Shown here: positions 54,656 through 63,096 of the stretch, piece after piece
How positions within the stretch are numbered: position 1 is the first letter of the stretch
Layout of the letters: each line of letters opens with the position of its first letter
From: Pseudooceanicola algae
GTDB lineage: Bacteria; Pseudomonadota; Alphaproteobacteria; Rhodobacterales; Rhodobacteraceae
Assembly (NCBI RefSeq): GCF_003590145.2
Contig: NZ_CP060436.1
Span: 1,274,001-1,338,000 of the forward strand
Length of the DNA stretch: 64,000 nt
Reading direction: 5' to 3'
Position numbers and translations under genes: made by a program
The notes under the pieces: generated by a model
The model's input: only the letters and a program-made list of their open reading frames with translations
Database searches by the model: none
Told to the model about the DNA's origin: nothing

Positions 54656-55515
54656 GCCATGTCCTCCACCGCGGCCAGACGCCCGGCATGTCCATCTGCC
54701 CGGCGACCGGCGCAGAAATCCGTATCCGAACAGACGAACATCCGCCCGCCCGCGTCATCGGTGATCACCTCGTCAAGGTAACTCTCGCCCGCCCCGCAAA
54801 GATCGCAATCATGCGCCGCCTTGCTGGCCTCGAAGGGATGGTCCTCGAAATCGAGGCTTACCACCTCGCACCAGGGCGGCAGCGCATAGATCCGTTGTTC
54901 GCGCCCGGCGCCAAACAGCTGGATTGCGGCCATAGACAACTTCGGGTTGTCGAACTTCGGGATCGGGCTCGGGTCCATCACATACCGCCCCTCGACCTTC
55001 ACCGGATAGGCATAGCTGGTCGAGATCTCTCCGTGCCGCGCGATATCCTCATACAGCTTCACATGCATGAGGCCATATTCCTCCAGCGCATGCATCTTGC
55101 GGGTCTCAACCTCGGACGGCTCGAGGAACCGGAGGGGTTCCGGGATCGGCACCTGGTAGACCAGGATCTGCCCCTCGCCCAGCGGCTCTTCGGGGATCCG
55201 GTGCCGTGTCTGGATGACCGTCGCCTCCCGCGTCTTCTCGGTCACCGCAACCCCGGCCGTCTTTTCAAAGAACCGCCGGATCGACACCGCGTTGGTCGTG
55301 TCGTCGGCCCCCTGGTCGATAACCTTGAAGCAATCCTCGGGCACCATGACGGCGGCACTCACCTGCACCCCCCCGGTGCCCCAGCCATAGGGCATGGGCA
55401 TCTCGCGGCTCGCAAAAGGCACCTGGTATCCCGGTACCGCCAGCGCCTTCAGCAGGGCCCGCCGGATCATCCGCTTGGTCTGCTCGTCCAGATAGGCGAA
55501 GTTGTACTCTTCCAT
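54652..55515 (-). CDS. phnJ: Alpha-D-ribose 1-methylphosphonate 5-phosphate C-P-lyase PhnJ
   Basis: 287-residue radical-SAM enzyme that breaks the C-P bond. The four cysteines known from E. coli PhnJ are present in HDCDLCGAGESY (two) and FVCSDTDFC (two), about residues 235-266, binding the 4Fe-4S cluster and forming the catalytic thiyl. Start ATG 55515 (MEEYNFAYLDEQTKR) is canonical. A repeat element separates it from phnI. Confidence 0.97.
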   Translation of the reverse strand: MEEYNFAYLDEQTKRMIRRALLKALAVPGYQVPFASREMPMPYGWGTGGVQVSAAVMVPEDCFKVIDQGADDTTNAVSIRRFFEKTAGVAVTEKTREATVIQTRHRIPEEPLGEGQILVYQVPIPEPLRFLEPSEVETRKMHALEEYGLMHVKLYEDIARHGEISTSYAYPVKVEGRYVMDPSPIPKFDNPKLSMAAIQLFGAGREQRIYALPPWCEVVSLDFEDHPFEASKAAHDCDLCGAGESYLDEVITDDAGGRMFVCSDTDFCAGRRADGHAGRLAAVEDMA

Positions 55516-55567
55516 CACGCGGCTCCCGCCCCGCAGGGTGCCGCGATCAACAGATTGCCCCCTGCCG

Positions 55568-55620
55568 TTTCCCTGTTCCAAATATCCCCGCCTGAGGCAT
55601 CGGCGCCCCGCGCCGATCCC
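55568..55620. repeat. Dispersed intergenic element, copy C
   Basis: GTTTCCCTGTTCCAAATATC, then CCCGCC and a different hairpin ATCGGCG/CGCCGAT (55599-55616). It lies in the 124-base gap between phnI and phnJ, inside the operon. The 5' core matches copy A almost exactly; the hairpin part belongs to a second subtype, also seen in the inverted copy E. Confidence 0.8.
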
Positions 55621-55639
55621 CCTGCACAAACTTGCCGGC

Positions 55640-56737
55640 TCATTCCGCGGCCTCCTGCTGCACACGCCCTTCCGTCTCGCGCCGCAAACGGCGCACCAGT
55701 TCCAGCTCGGACTGGAAATCGACGTAATGAGGCAGCTTGATATGTTCGAGGAACCCGGTCGCCTGGATGTTGTCACAATGGTACAGCACGAATTCCTCGT
55801 CCTGCGCCGGTGCACCCTTGTCGTCCTCGCCCAATTCCTTCCAGCGCAGCGCCCGGTCCACCAGCGCCATCGAGATCGCCTTGCGCTCGCTCTGCCCGAA
55901 GACCAGGCCATAGCCTCGGGTGAATTGCGCCGGCTCCAGCTTGGACCCGGTGAACTGGTTCACCGTCTCGCATTCCGTCAGGACCACTTCGCCGACCTCG
56001 ACCGCAAAGCCCAACTCGGGGATCTCGACCTCGACCGGAACGGTGCCGATCCGCAGTTCCCCCACGAAGGGGTGGTTCTTGGCATAGCCACGCTGCGTCG
56101 AATAGGCCATCGACAGCACAAAGCCCTCGTCCCCCCGGCTCAGCGCCTGAAGACGCAGAGGACGCCCGGCAGGCAGTTCCAGCGGTTCGCGGGTCAGGTC
56201 CCTCGGCGCGGTGTCGACATCGGGACGCGGCTCGGTCTGGATCAGACCTTCCTGGTTCAGGAACTCGGTCACCCGCGGCATTCGGGGATGCGCCGCTTCT
56301 CCGGCTTCCCGTTCCGGCGCCTCCAGCCCCTCGGCCTCGAGCGCGAAATCCAGCAGGCGGTGCGTGTAATCGAAGGTCGGGCCCAGCACCTGCCCCCCCG
56401 GCACATCCTTGAACGTGGCCGAGATCCGGCGATCACAGGCCATCTCGGTGGTTTCCACCGGCAGCGAGGCCCCGAAGCGTGGCAACGTCGTGCGATAGGC
56501 CCGGATCAGGAAGATCGCCTCGATCATGTCCCCGCGCGCCTGCTTGATCGCCAGTGCGGCAAGATCGGGATCGTATAGCGAGCCCTCGGCCATCACCCGG
56601 TTCACCGCCAGGCTCAGTTGTTCGCGGATCTGGGGCACCGACAGTTCGGCGACATCAGGGTCGCCGCGCCGCTCCTCGGCCATCCAGTCATGGGCGCTGT
56701 CGATCGCCTTCTCGCCGCCCTTTACAGCTACATACAT
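55640..56737 (-). CDS. phnI: C-P lyase core subunit PhnI
   Basis: 365-residue subunit of the PhnGHIJ core. With ATP, the PhnGHIL activity couples phosphonate to ribose, displacing adenine. MYVAVKGGEKAIDSAHDWM, MIEAIFLIRAYRTTLPRFG, TRGYGLVFGQSERKAISMAL and CDNIQATGFLEHIKLPHYVD are conserved family blocks. Its ATG overlaps the phnH stop (TGATG). Confidence 0.97.
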   Translation of the reverse strand: MYVAVKGGEKAIDSAHDWMAEERRGDPDVAELSVPQIREQLSLAVNRVMAEGSLYDPDLAALAIKQARGDMIEAIFLIRAYRTTLPRFGASLPVETTEMACDRRISATFKDVPGGQVLGPTFDYTHRLLDFALEAEGLEAPEREAGEAAHPRMPRVTEFLNQEGLIQTEPRPDVDTAPRDLTREPLELPAGRPLRLQALSRGDEGFVLSMAYSTQRGYAKNHPFVGELRIGTVPVEVEIPELGFAVEVGEVVLTECETVNQFTGSKLEPAQFTRGYGLVFGQSERKAISMALVDRALRWKELGEDDKGAPAQDEEFVLYHCDNIQATGFLEHIKLPHYVDFQSELELVRRLRRETEGRVQQEAAE

Positions 56738-57321
56738 CAGTTCGCCTCCCGCAGGGTGATCCGGGTACTGCGCGGCAGCGCCATCAGCGCCGCGCCCTCG
56801 GTGAAATAGAAATCAAGTCCCAGCGGATAAAGCGCCGCATTCTCCTGCAGCGCCGCGACGCCCGGCAGGGCAGCCTCGGTCACGCTGCGGATGCCCGGCC
56901 CGGCCAGCGTCACCGCCTGCACCGCCCCCGGCCCTTCGACGATCAGCGTAGCCGACCGGTCGGGATATTCCGCCGTGCCGATGGCATAGGCCGAAAGCGG
57001 GCCAAGCGCCCCCCAGGTCCCCAGCGCAAAGGTGGCCTGTTCCGGCCCCACGATCGGCGCGCCGGTATGGAAGGTGATCCAGTCCCGCACCGCAGGGCTG
57101 TCGTGATCACCCGCCAGATGGACCGGCGTGCCCGGATCGCACAGCACCAGCATCAGCGTCGCCGCCGCCGGGCTGACAGGCGCCGGCGCCGTGGCAAGAT
57201 CCGTCAATTCATGAACCGACCCCGGACGCCCCATGGCCTCCAATGCCGCCCGGAAGGCGCGGGCCGACTGGCGCGGCGCATCCTCGAAACCGCCGCTCAG
57301 GGCCTCTGCTGCCATCGCCAT
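56737..57321 (-). CDS. phnH: C-P lyase core subunit PhnH
   Basis: 194-residue core subunit with a PLP-transferase-like fold lacking cofactor. FRAALEAMGRPGSVHEL, LMLVLCDPGTPVHLAG and GLDFYFTEGAALMALPRSTRI are typical. Overlaps phnG by one base (TGATG at 57319-57323) and phnI likewise. Confidence 0.95.
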   Translation of the reverse strand: MAMAAEALSGGFEDAPRQSARAFRAALEAMGRPGSVHELTDLATAPAPVSPAAATLMLVLCDPGTPVHLAGDHDSPAVRDWITFHTGAPIVGPEQATFALGTWGALGPLSAYAIGTAEYPDRSATLIVEGPGAVQAVTLAGPGIRSVTEAALPGVAALQENAALYPLGLDFYFTEGAALMALPRSTRITLREAN

Positions 57322-57800
57322 CAGTCTTCTCCCCGTACCATGGTAAAGAAATCCACTTTCGTCTGCTCTGCCCGTGCAGCGCGTCCAGCGGCCCTTGCGG
57401 CCATCCCTTCGCGCAGCGGGGTCAGAAGCACCGCCCGCAGCAGATCTGCACGGTCGCCCTGCATCAGCGCGTCGACCAACGCCGCGATACGTGCCTTATC
57501 CCGCGCCCGCCCCTGCACCACCGCATGACCGACCTCACCCGAGACCAGCCGCAGCGCACAGCGCGTCACCGTCATCTCGCCCAGATTGAACGCCGTCCCG
57601 GTGCCCCCGGCGCGACCACGCAACATCACGCCACCGATCTCGGGGGAGCGTAGCCAAGCGAACTCCGGCTCGCCATCAAGGGCCGGCAAGACCGCTGCCC
57701 AAAGCCGCGTCACTTCGCTGGCCGGAGCCTTGGCCAGAAGCGACATCCAGCCCCGCCGGTCCGGGCTTCCCCGGTCTTCTTCCACCGCATCTTTCGCCAT
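57321..57800 (-). CDS. phnG: C-P lyase core subunit PhnG
   Basis: 159-residue core subunit. RRGWMSLLAKAPASEVTRLW at the start and FNLGEMTVTRCALRLVSGEVGHAVVQGRA (two adjacent conserved pieces) in the middle. First gene of phnGHIJK-L-N-M, with the candidate PhnF operator 15 bases upstream of its start. Confidence 0.94.
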   Translation of the reverse strand: MAKDAVEEDRGSPDRRGWMSLLAKAPASEVTRLWAAVLPALDGEPEFAWLRSPEIGGVMLRGRAGGTGTAFNLGEMTVTRCALRLVSGEVGHAVVQGRARDKARIAALVDALMQGDRADLLRAVLLTPLREGMAARAAGRAARAEQTKVDFFTMVRGED

Positions 57801-57815
57801 TGGACACCTTGCCGA

Positions 57816-57845
57816 TTTGTCTATTCATCTATACAACTAGACAAA
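57816..57845. promoter_or_regulatory. Candidate PhnF operator between phnG and phnF
   Basis: TTTGTCTA-14 bases-TAGACAAA, a perfect 8-bp inverted repeat in an AT-rich spot of the 106-base divergent region. The inner part contains TTGTCTAT...CTATACAA, a second symmetrical reading. GTCTA/TAGAC half-sites suit a HutC-subfamily GntR regulator. Confidence 0.65.
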
Positions 57846-57906
57846 TGCATACGCCTCGCGCCCCTCAGGCGCAAGACGGCGACCTCTGGCGAATGGTGAA
57901 ATTTTC

Positions 57907-58662
57907 ATGACAGCAACACCCGTAAATGCCGTCGAGACCCGTGGCGGCAAGACCCCGCTCTGGCGCTCGATCTCGCAGGCCTTGCGCGCCGATATCGCCG
58001 CCGGGCGCTACGGCCCCGGTGACCGCCTGCCGACCGAGGCCGAGCTTTCCGCACGGTTCGGCGTCAACCGCCATACGGTCCGCCGGGGCCTTGCCGACCT
58101 TGCCGAAGCGGGCCTGACACATGCCCGGCGCGGCGCCGGGGTCTTCGTGGCGCAACAGGCCACCGATTATCCGATCGGGCGCAGGGTCCGCTTTCACCAG
58201 AACATCCGTGCGGCGGGACGCCTGCCCTCGCGCTGTATCCTGCTGATCGAGACCCGCACCGCCGACCCCACCGAAGCCGAGATGCTGCAGCTTGCTCCGG
58301 GCGGCCGTGTCATTTCCACCGACGGCCTGTCTTCGGCGGATGGTCAACCGCTGGCCCTGGCCCGGTCGGTCTTTCCCGCCGCGCCGTTTCCGGAGCTTGC
58401 CACCGCGCTGGAACGGCTGACCTCGATCACCGAGGCGCTGGCCGAAAGCGGTGTGACCGATTACACCCGCGCCTTCACCCGCGTGAATGCAAAGATCGCA
58501 ACCGCCACCCAGGCACTGCACCTGCAGATCCGCGAAGGCGACCCGATCCTGCGCACCATTTCCCTCAGCCTCGCACCCGACGGGACCCCAATCGAATACG
58601 GCCGAACCTGGTTCTCGGGCGACCGTGTGACCCTGACATTGGGCGAAGACGAGGCCCCCTAG
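57907..58662 (+). CDS. phnF: GntR/HutC-family phosphonate regulator PhnF
   Basis: 251-residue repressor. The N-terminal winged HTH reads ALRADIAAGRYGPGDRLPTE then FGVNRHTVRRGLADL (recognition helix, about residues 52-66). A C-terminal UTRA ligand-binding domain contains HQNIRAAGRLPSR and YTRAFTRVNAKIATA. Divergent from phnG, the usual PhnF arrangement; likely represses the C-P lyase genes until phosphonate or phosphate-starvation signals are present. Confidence 0.94.
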   Translation: MTATPVNAVETRGGKTPLWRSISQALRADIAAGRYGPGDRLPTEAELSARFGVNRHTVRRGLADLAEAGLTHARRGAGVFVAQQATDYPIGRRVRFHQNIRAAGRLPSRCILLIETRTADPTEAEMLQLAPGGRVISTDGLSSADGQPLALARSVFPAAPFPELATALERLTSITEALAESGVTDYTRAFTRVNAKIATATQALHLQIREGDPILRTISLSLAPDGTPIEYGRTWFSGDRVTLTLGEDEAP

Positions 58663-58771
58663 ACCCGTCCGCAAGCCCAGGCCCCCGGCATTTCGCAAAA
58701 CCTCCGGCGAACCGTCACGCCTGCGATACAATCCCAAGCTACCCACAGGGCCTGAGGAAAGAGCACAAATC

Positions 58772-60025
58772 ATGCCAGCGACCCAGCCCAGCCTTCGCCT
58801 GACCGGCGCCTCCATTTTGCAGGACGGTCAATTCCAGTCCGGTTCCCTGACCTTCGCGGCAGGGCAGATCACCGATCTTGCCTGCGCGGGCCAAGCGACA
58901 CAGATCAGGGACACATCCGTCCCGATCACGCCGCTGTTCCCGCCCCGCCAGGATACGACGGTGGATCTGTCGGGATACCTCTTACTGCCCGGCATCATCG
59001 ACCTGCATGGCGATGCCTTCGAACGCCATGTCGCCCCCCGCCCAAGCGCCGAATTCGACCTCTCGATCGCCCTGCGGGCGACGGATCGGGACGCGGCCGT
59101 CAACGGTGTTACAACCGCATGGCTCGCCCAGTGCTGGAGTTGGGATGGCGGCGCACGCAGTCCCGAAACGGCGGTCCGCATGGCCGAGGCGCTGCGCGAC
59201 TACTCTGCCCGCCACGCGCTGACCGATCTGCGACTGCAGATCCGCTGCGAAACCCATATGGTCCCGACCGAAGCCCGCCTGCTCGAAACCGTGCGCAACT
59301 TCGGCATCGACTACGTGGTCTTCAACAACCATCTCCAGGAAAGCCATGCCGAGCTTTCCTGCAATACCGAACGCCTCTGCATCGCGGCCCGGCGCGCTGG
59401 CCGCACCCCTCAGGATCACCTGCAAAGCCTGCGCGACGCGCGCAAGCAGACCCGCGAGGTCCCGCGCTTCCTCTGCCGCCTCGCCCGCGAATTCGACGCG
59501 CTTGGCGTGACCTACGGCAGCCATGACGACCCCGACGGCGAAACCCGAGAGACCTATTCGATGATCGGCGCGAAGATCTGCGAATTCCCCACGGCCCGCG
59601 CCGCGGCCGCCCTTGCTCGCACCGTCGGGGACCCGATCCTGATGGGCGCGCCCAACGTGGTGCGCGGCGGCTCGCAAGCCGGAAACATTAGCGCGACGGA
59701 ACTGATCCGCGCCGATCTCTGCGATGCGCTCGTGTCGGATTACTACTACCCGGCTTTGGCCGAAGCGGCCTTCCGCCTGGCCGATACCGGCACCCGAACG
59801 CTTGCTCAGGCCTGGGCTCTGATCTCCTCCGGACCGGCCCGTGTCCTCGGCCTTCACGACCGCGGCACACTCGCGCACGGGAAACGCGCCGACCTGGTCA
59901 TCCTGAACGAAGAGACCCGCGCAATAGAGGCCACGATCTCCGGGGGGCGCATCGCACATCTGTCCGGCGAAGTCGCACATCGCTTCGCCTTCGCGCCACA
60001 GCGACACGCCCTGGCGGCTGAATAA
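58772..60025 (+). CDS. Second PhnM-like amidohydrolase
   Basis: 417-residue PhnM-family protein, paralogous to the operon copy. LLLPGIIDLHGDAFERHVAPRP (metal-binding start, in two conserved pieces), VTTAWLAQCWSWDGG, GVTYGSHDDPDGETRE and LMGAPNVVRGGSQAGNISATE are retained, so it should be catalytically active. It reads LHGDAFERH where PhnM of the operon reads LHTDNLERH. It is on the plus strand after phnF and not in either minus-strand operon. Probably acts on a related ribosyl triphosphate; exact substrate unknown. Confidence 0.9.
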   Translation: MPATQPSLRLTGASILQDGQFQSGSLTFAAGQITDLACAGQATQIRDTSVPITPLFPPRQDTTVDLSGYLLLPGIIDLHGDAFERHVAPRPSAEFDLSIALRATDRDAAVNGVTTAWLAQCWSWDGGARSPETAVRMAEALRDYSARHALTDLRLQIRCETHMVPTEARLLETVRNFGIDYVVFNNHLQESHAELSCNTERLCIAARRAGRTPQDHLQSLRDARKQTREVPRFLCRLAREFDALGVTYGSHDDPDGETRETYSMIGAKICEFPTARAAAALARTVGDPILMGAPNVVRGGSQAGNISATELIRADLCDALVSDYYYPALAEAAFRLADTGTRTLAQAWALISSGPARVLGLHDRGTLAHGKRADLVILNEETRAIEATISGGRIAHLSGEVAHRFAFAPQRHALAAE

Positions 60026-60042
60026 ACCAGCCCGTCTCTCTC

Positions 60043-60113
60043 CAGATGTTTCCCTGTAAAAAATATCCTCGGGGGGAGTCGCCCATTGGGCGACGGGGGG
60101 CAGACAGCCCCCC
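60043..60113. repeat. Dispersed twin-hairpin intergenic element, copy D
   Basis: CAGATGTTTCCCTGTAAAAA, then TATCC and a G run, then hairpins GTCGCCC/GGGCGAC (60078-60094) and GGGGGGC/GCCCCCC (60095-60113). Lies between convergent genes (second phnM-like and the acyltransferase). The stems differ from copies A and B yet pair perfectly. Confidence 0.85.
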
Positions 60114-60122
60114 TGCACCGGT

Positions 60123-60740
60123 TCAACCCCGGTATTTTTCCAAAAAAGCCATGACGCTCAACGTCCGGAAATCCAATAGGGCCGCGCGCAACCGGCCATG
60201 ATCCCAATCCCACCAGGCCAGCGCCGTCAACCGTTCGGCAACCTCAGCCGATTGGCGCCGGCGCAGGACCCGTGCGGGCATGCCCGCGACGATCGTGTAG
60301 GGCGCGACATCTCGGGTGACCACTGCGCCGGAGGCGACGACAGCACCGTTTCCCAGAGAGACGTCGGGCTTGATCATCGCGCCATGGCCGATCCAGGTGT
60401 CATGCCCGATATGGGCCGTTCGACCCCGCCGATGCACAAAGAAGTCCTGATCGTTTTCAGCGTCATCCCAATAATCTGCCGACCGATAGAGAAAATGGTG
60501 GCAGGCCGCCGTGTCCAGCGGGTGATCCGTGGCGCCGATGCGGACCTGACTCGCAATATTGGAGAACTTGCCGATCTCCGCATTGGCGATATCGGCGTAG
60601 CGGTCGCAATAGGAATAATCACCCAAGGTCACGTTCGAAAGACGGCTGCCCCGGCCCACTTCGGTGAAACGACCAAGGGAGGTTTCGGACAACTCGACAT
60701 CCGCATGCAGAAAGGGGGCTTCTTCGCTCAGACGGGCCAT
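60123..60740 (-). CDS. Phosphonate-cluster hexapeptide-repeat acyltransferase
   Basis: 205-residue left-handed beta-helix transferase of the type found in phosphonate loci (Phn-associated hexapeptide family). [21 protein letters not shown] and [19 protein letters not shown] are hexapeptide coils. [20 protein letters not shown] and [12 protein letters not shown] end the domain in the way of acetyltransferases such as LacA/CAT. Likely acetylates an amino- or hydroxyl-bearing phosphonate. Downstream of phnE2 on the same strand. Confidence 0.88.
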   Translation of the reverse strand: MARLSEEAPFLHADVELSETSLGRFTEVGRGSRLSNVTLGDYSYCDRYADIANAEIGKFSNIASQVRIGATDHPLDTAACHHFLYRSADYWDDAENDQDFFVHRRGRTAHIGHDTWIGHGAMIKPDVSLGNGAVVASGAVVTRDVAPYTIVAGMPARVLRRRQSAEVAERLTALAWWDWDHGRLRAALLDFRTLSVMAFLEKYRG

Positions 60741-60756
60741 TCAGGGTCCAGTGTTG

Positions 60757-60808
60757 CGCCGGAAGATTTCAAGCCTCCGGCGGGGATATTTGGCGACAGG
60801 GAAACATC
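60757..60808. repeat. Dispersed intergenic element, copy E (inverted)
   Basis: Minus-strand reading GATGTTTCCCTGTCGCCAAA then TATCCCCGCCGG. The hairpin part (GCCGGA...TCCGGC, 60758-60782) fits the copy C subtype. It lies between the acyltransferase gene and phnE2, again within a phn transcription unit. Confidence 0.75.
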
Positions 60809-60823
60809 AAAAGGGGCGCGCGA

Positions 60824-62146
60824 TCAGTGACCGGCTTCATCCCCCTTGATCAGCTTGCGCCGCAGCCAGCCAGAGAAGCTGTCCATGGCAAAGACCGTCA
60901 GGATGATCAGGATGATGAAGTAGGTGACCTCTTCCCAATCCTTCTGGGTGATCATGGCCTGGGTCAGCAGCAGGCCGATGCCGCCGCCGGTGATTGCCCC
61001 GATGATCGTCGCCGAGCGCGTGTTGCTTTCGAAAAAGTAGAGCACCTGGCTGAGCAGCACCGGGAAGACCTGCGGCAGCACCCCGAAGCGGTAGCGCTGG
61101 ATCGGGCTGGCCCCGGTAGAGCGGATGCCTTCGATCTGCTTGTCGTCGACGTTTTCCAGCGCCTCCGAGAACATCTTGCCGAAGCTGCCGGTATCGGTCA
61201 GCAGGATCGCCAGGGCACCGGTCAGGGGGCCGGGGCCGAATGCGCGTGACAGGATGATCGTCCAGATCAGCGCATCGACCCCGCGGCAAAGGTCGAAGAC
61301 CCGGCGCGCGGCCTGGCGCAGAAGCATCAGGGGCGTGAAGTTGCGCGCCGCCAGGAAGGCCAGCGGCAGGGCGATGATCGCGGCGCCGAAGGTACCGAGG
61401 AAAGCCATGAGGACCGTCTCGACCATGGCCCAGGCGACATCGGCATGGTGCCACATCTGGTTGTACCAGAAGCCGTTCCAGATCATCGGGTACTCCCCGG
61501 CCCAGGCCCGGGTCACGATCTCTCCCAGGCCAAGACCGTGGTAGGGACTGTCGAGGGTGAAGAAGAACAGCTCCCAGCCATAGGAATAACGAAAGACCTC
61601 GGTCCGGTTGCGGGTGATGGTGACCCGGCCGGCCTCGGTATCGGTACTGAGGCGATTGGCGCTGGCGTTGATCCAGTCGGGCACCGGACCGGCCGGCAGG
61701 ATCGCGTTGATCCCGCTGCGCCCCGGTGCGGCGCTGATCGTGCCGTAGTCGGGCACCTCGTATTCCACGTGATCAGGATAATAGCGCACCTGGTGGCCGT
61801 GCGGCATGTCGATCACCGTGACATCGCCGTCGATCGTCACCCAGTCGGGATGTTCGCCGGCGGGGTATTGCCCCTTGCGTTCGCCCTCGATCGAGAATGC
61901 CACGGCGCCATCGCGGTTGTCGCGCGTCGCATGGGTCTTGTAGCTGTAGGTGTCCTCGATCAGCCGCGCACCGTTCTCGAACCGGGCCGAGGACAGCAGC
62001 GAGGCCACGTCGAAGGCGATTGCCGCGTAGATGAGATAGGCCAGCACCAGGATGGGCATGGCCAGCGACCACATCCGCTTGCGCCGGAACAACTCGGTTG
62101 CCTGGTCCCGCAGATCTGGCCCCGCCTGGGCCGATGTCATGGTCAT
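60824..62146 (-). CDS. phnE: Phosphonate ABC transporter permease PhnE (long form)
   Basis: 440-residue permease, much longer than the usual 260-300. After a first helix (MWSLAMPILVLAYLIYAAI) a periplasmic domain of about 160 residues (about 55-215) precedes the normal BPD_transp_1 core. The core has EALENVDDKQIEGIRSTGAS (EAA loop) and FFESNTRSATIIGAITGGGIG. It overlaps phnE1 by ATGA. Works with PhnD, PhnE1 and a PhnC ATPase presumably beyond the window. Confidence 0.93.
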   Translation of the reverse strand: MTMTSAQAGPDLRDQATELFRRKRMWSLAMPILVLAYLIYAAIAFDVASLLSSARFENGARLIEDTYSYKTHATRDNRDGAVAFSIEGERKGQYPAGEHPDWVTIDGDVTVIDMPHGHQVRYYPDHVEYEVPDYGTISAAPGRSGINAILPAGPVPDWINASANRLSTDTEAGRVTITRNRTEVFRYSYGWELFFFTLDSPYHGLGLGEIVTRAWAGEYPMIWNGFWYNQMWHHADVAWAMVETVLMAFLGTFGAAIIALPLAFLAARNFTPLMLLRQAARRVFDLCRGVDALIWTIILSRAFGPGPLTGALAILLTDTGSFGKMFSEALENVDDKQIEGIRSTGASPIQRYRFGVLPQVFPVLLSQVLYFFESNTRSATIIGAITGGGIGLLLTQAMITQKDWEEVTYFIILIILTVFAMDSFSGWLRRKLIKGDEAGH

Positions 62147-63030
62147 AGGAAGACGCCTTTCTTGCGGCCATGGGTCAGCATATCGCGGAAATAGCTGCTG
62201 ATCTGGTCCACCGCGACGATGGTCAGGAACAACAGCAGGAAGATCGCGGCGGCCTCGTCGAACTTGCCGATGCCCCAGGACATGGAATTCTTGAGCTCGT
62301 AGCCAATCCCGCCCGCACCGACGAAGCCGAGGATGGCCGAGGCCCGGATGTTGATTTCAAAGCGAAGCAGCGCATAGCTGAGGTAATTAGGCGCGACCTG
62401 CGGCATGACGCCCAGCACCATGCGTTGCGTCCAGTTCGCCCCGACAGACGACAGCCCGTCGACCGGCTTGAGCGAGGCGTTCTCGTTCACTTCGGAGAAC
62501 ATCTTGCCCAGCGCCCCGGAGGTATGGAAGGCAATGGCAATCATAGCCGGGACCGGGCCACCGCCCAGCACGAAGATCAGCACCAGCGCGATGACGATTT
62601 CCGGCACCGCCCGCATCACGTCCATCAACCGGCGGAACACCGGGATCAGACGGGGCCAGCGCGCCATGCCCCGGGTGGAGAGCATCGACAGGCCGGTGCC
62701 GAACAACGCCCCGATCAGCGTGGCGACGGCGGCGATATTGATCGTCTCGATCAACGCCGGGAAATAGCGGACGAGGTGACCGGGCAGCAGCGCGCGCTTT
62801 TCCCAGGCTTCGGAAATCACCAGCGTGGGGAAGACGAAGACCGAACTCAGCCCTTCCCAGAAGCCGCCCGCGTTGCGCGCATCGGCTACCATGAACCCCG
62901 ACACCATCAGGGCGAAGAAGATCACCAGCAGGATGGTGGAATAACTGCGCTTGCGGCGCATCTGGTCCAGGTAATCCGCGCGGATCTGCGCGACGGGCCC
63001 CGTGCCGGGGGAAGCGGTCAGGTCAGCCAT
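62143..63030 (-). CDS. phnE: Phosphonate ABC transporter permease PhnE
   Basis: 295-residue permease with six helices. VNENASLKPVDGLSSVGANW is the EAA loop that contacts the ATPase; RFEINIRASAILGFVGAGGIG is diagnostic for PhnE. Start ATG 63030. A hairpin lies between it and phnD. Confidence 0.95.
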   Translation of the reverse strand: MADLTASPGTGPVAQIRADYLDQMRRKRSYSTILLVIFFALMVSGFMVADARNAGGFWEGLSSVFVFPTLVISEAWEKRALLPGHLVRYFPALIETINIAAVATLIGALFGTGLSMLSTRGMARWPRLIPVFRRLMDVMRAVPEIVIALVLIFVLGGGPVPAMIAIAFHTSGALGKMFSEVNENASLKPVDGLSSVGANWTQRMVLGVMPQVAPNYLSYALLRFEINIRASAILGFVGAGGIGYELKNSMSWGIGKFDEAAAIFLLLFLTIVAVDQISSYFRDMLTHGRKKGVFL

Positions 63031-63055
63031 GAAAATGCCTTTGGGGGAGACGTGT

Positions 63056-63082
63056 GAAGGGCCCGCGCAACGCAGGCCCTTC
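63056..63082 (-). repeat. Hairpin between phnD and phnE
   Basis: GAAGGGCC / GGCCCTTC arms, extendable to about 12 pairs with one wobble around a 3-base loop. No T run. Position right after a binding-protein gene suggests partial termination or mRNA protection, giving more PhnD than permease. Confidence 0.65.
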
Positions 63083-63096
63083 CCGTAGTTTCAGGA

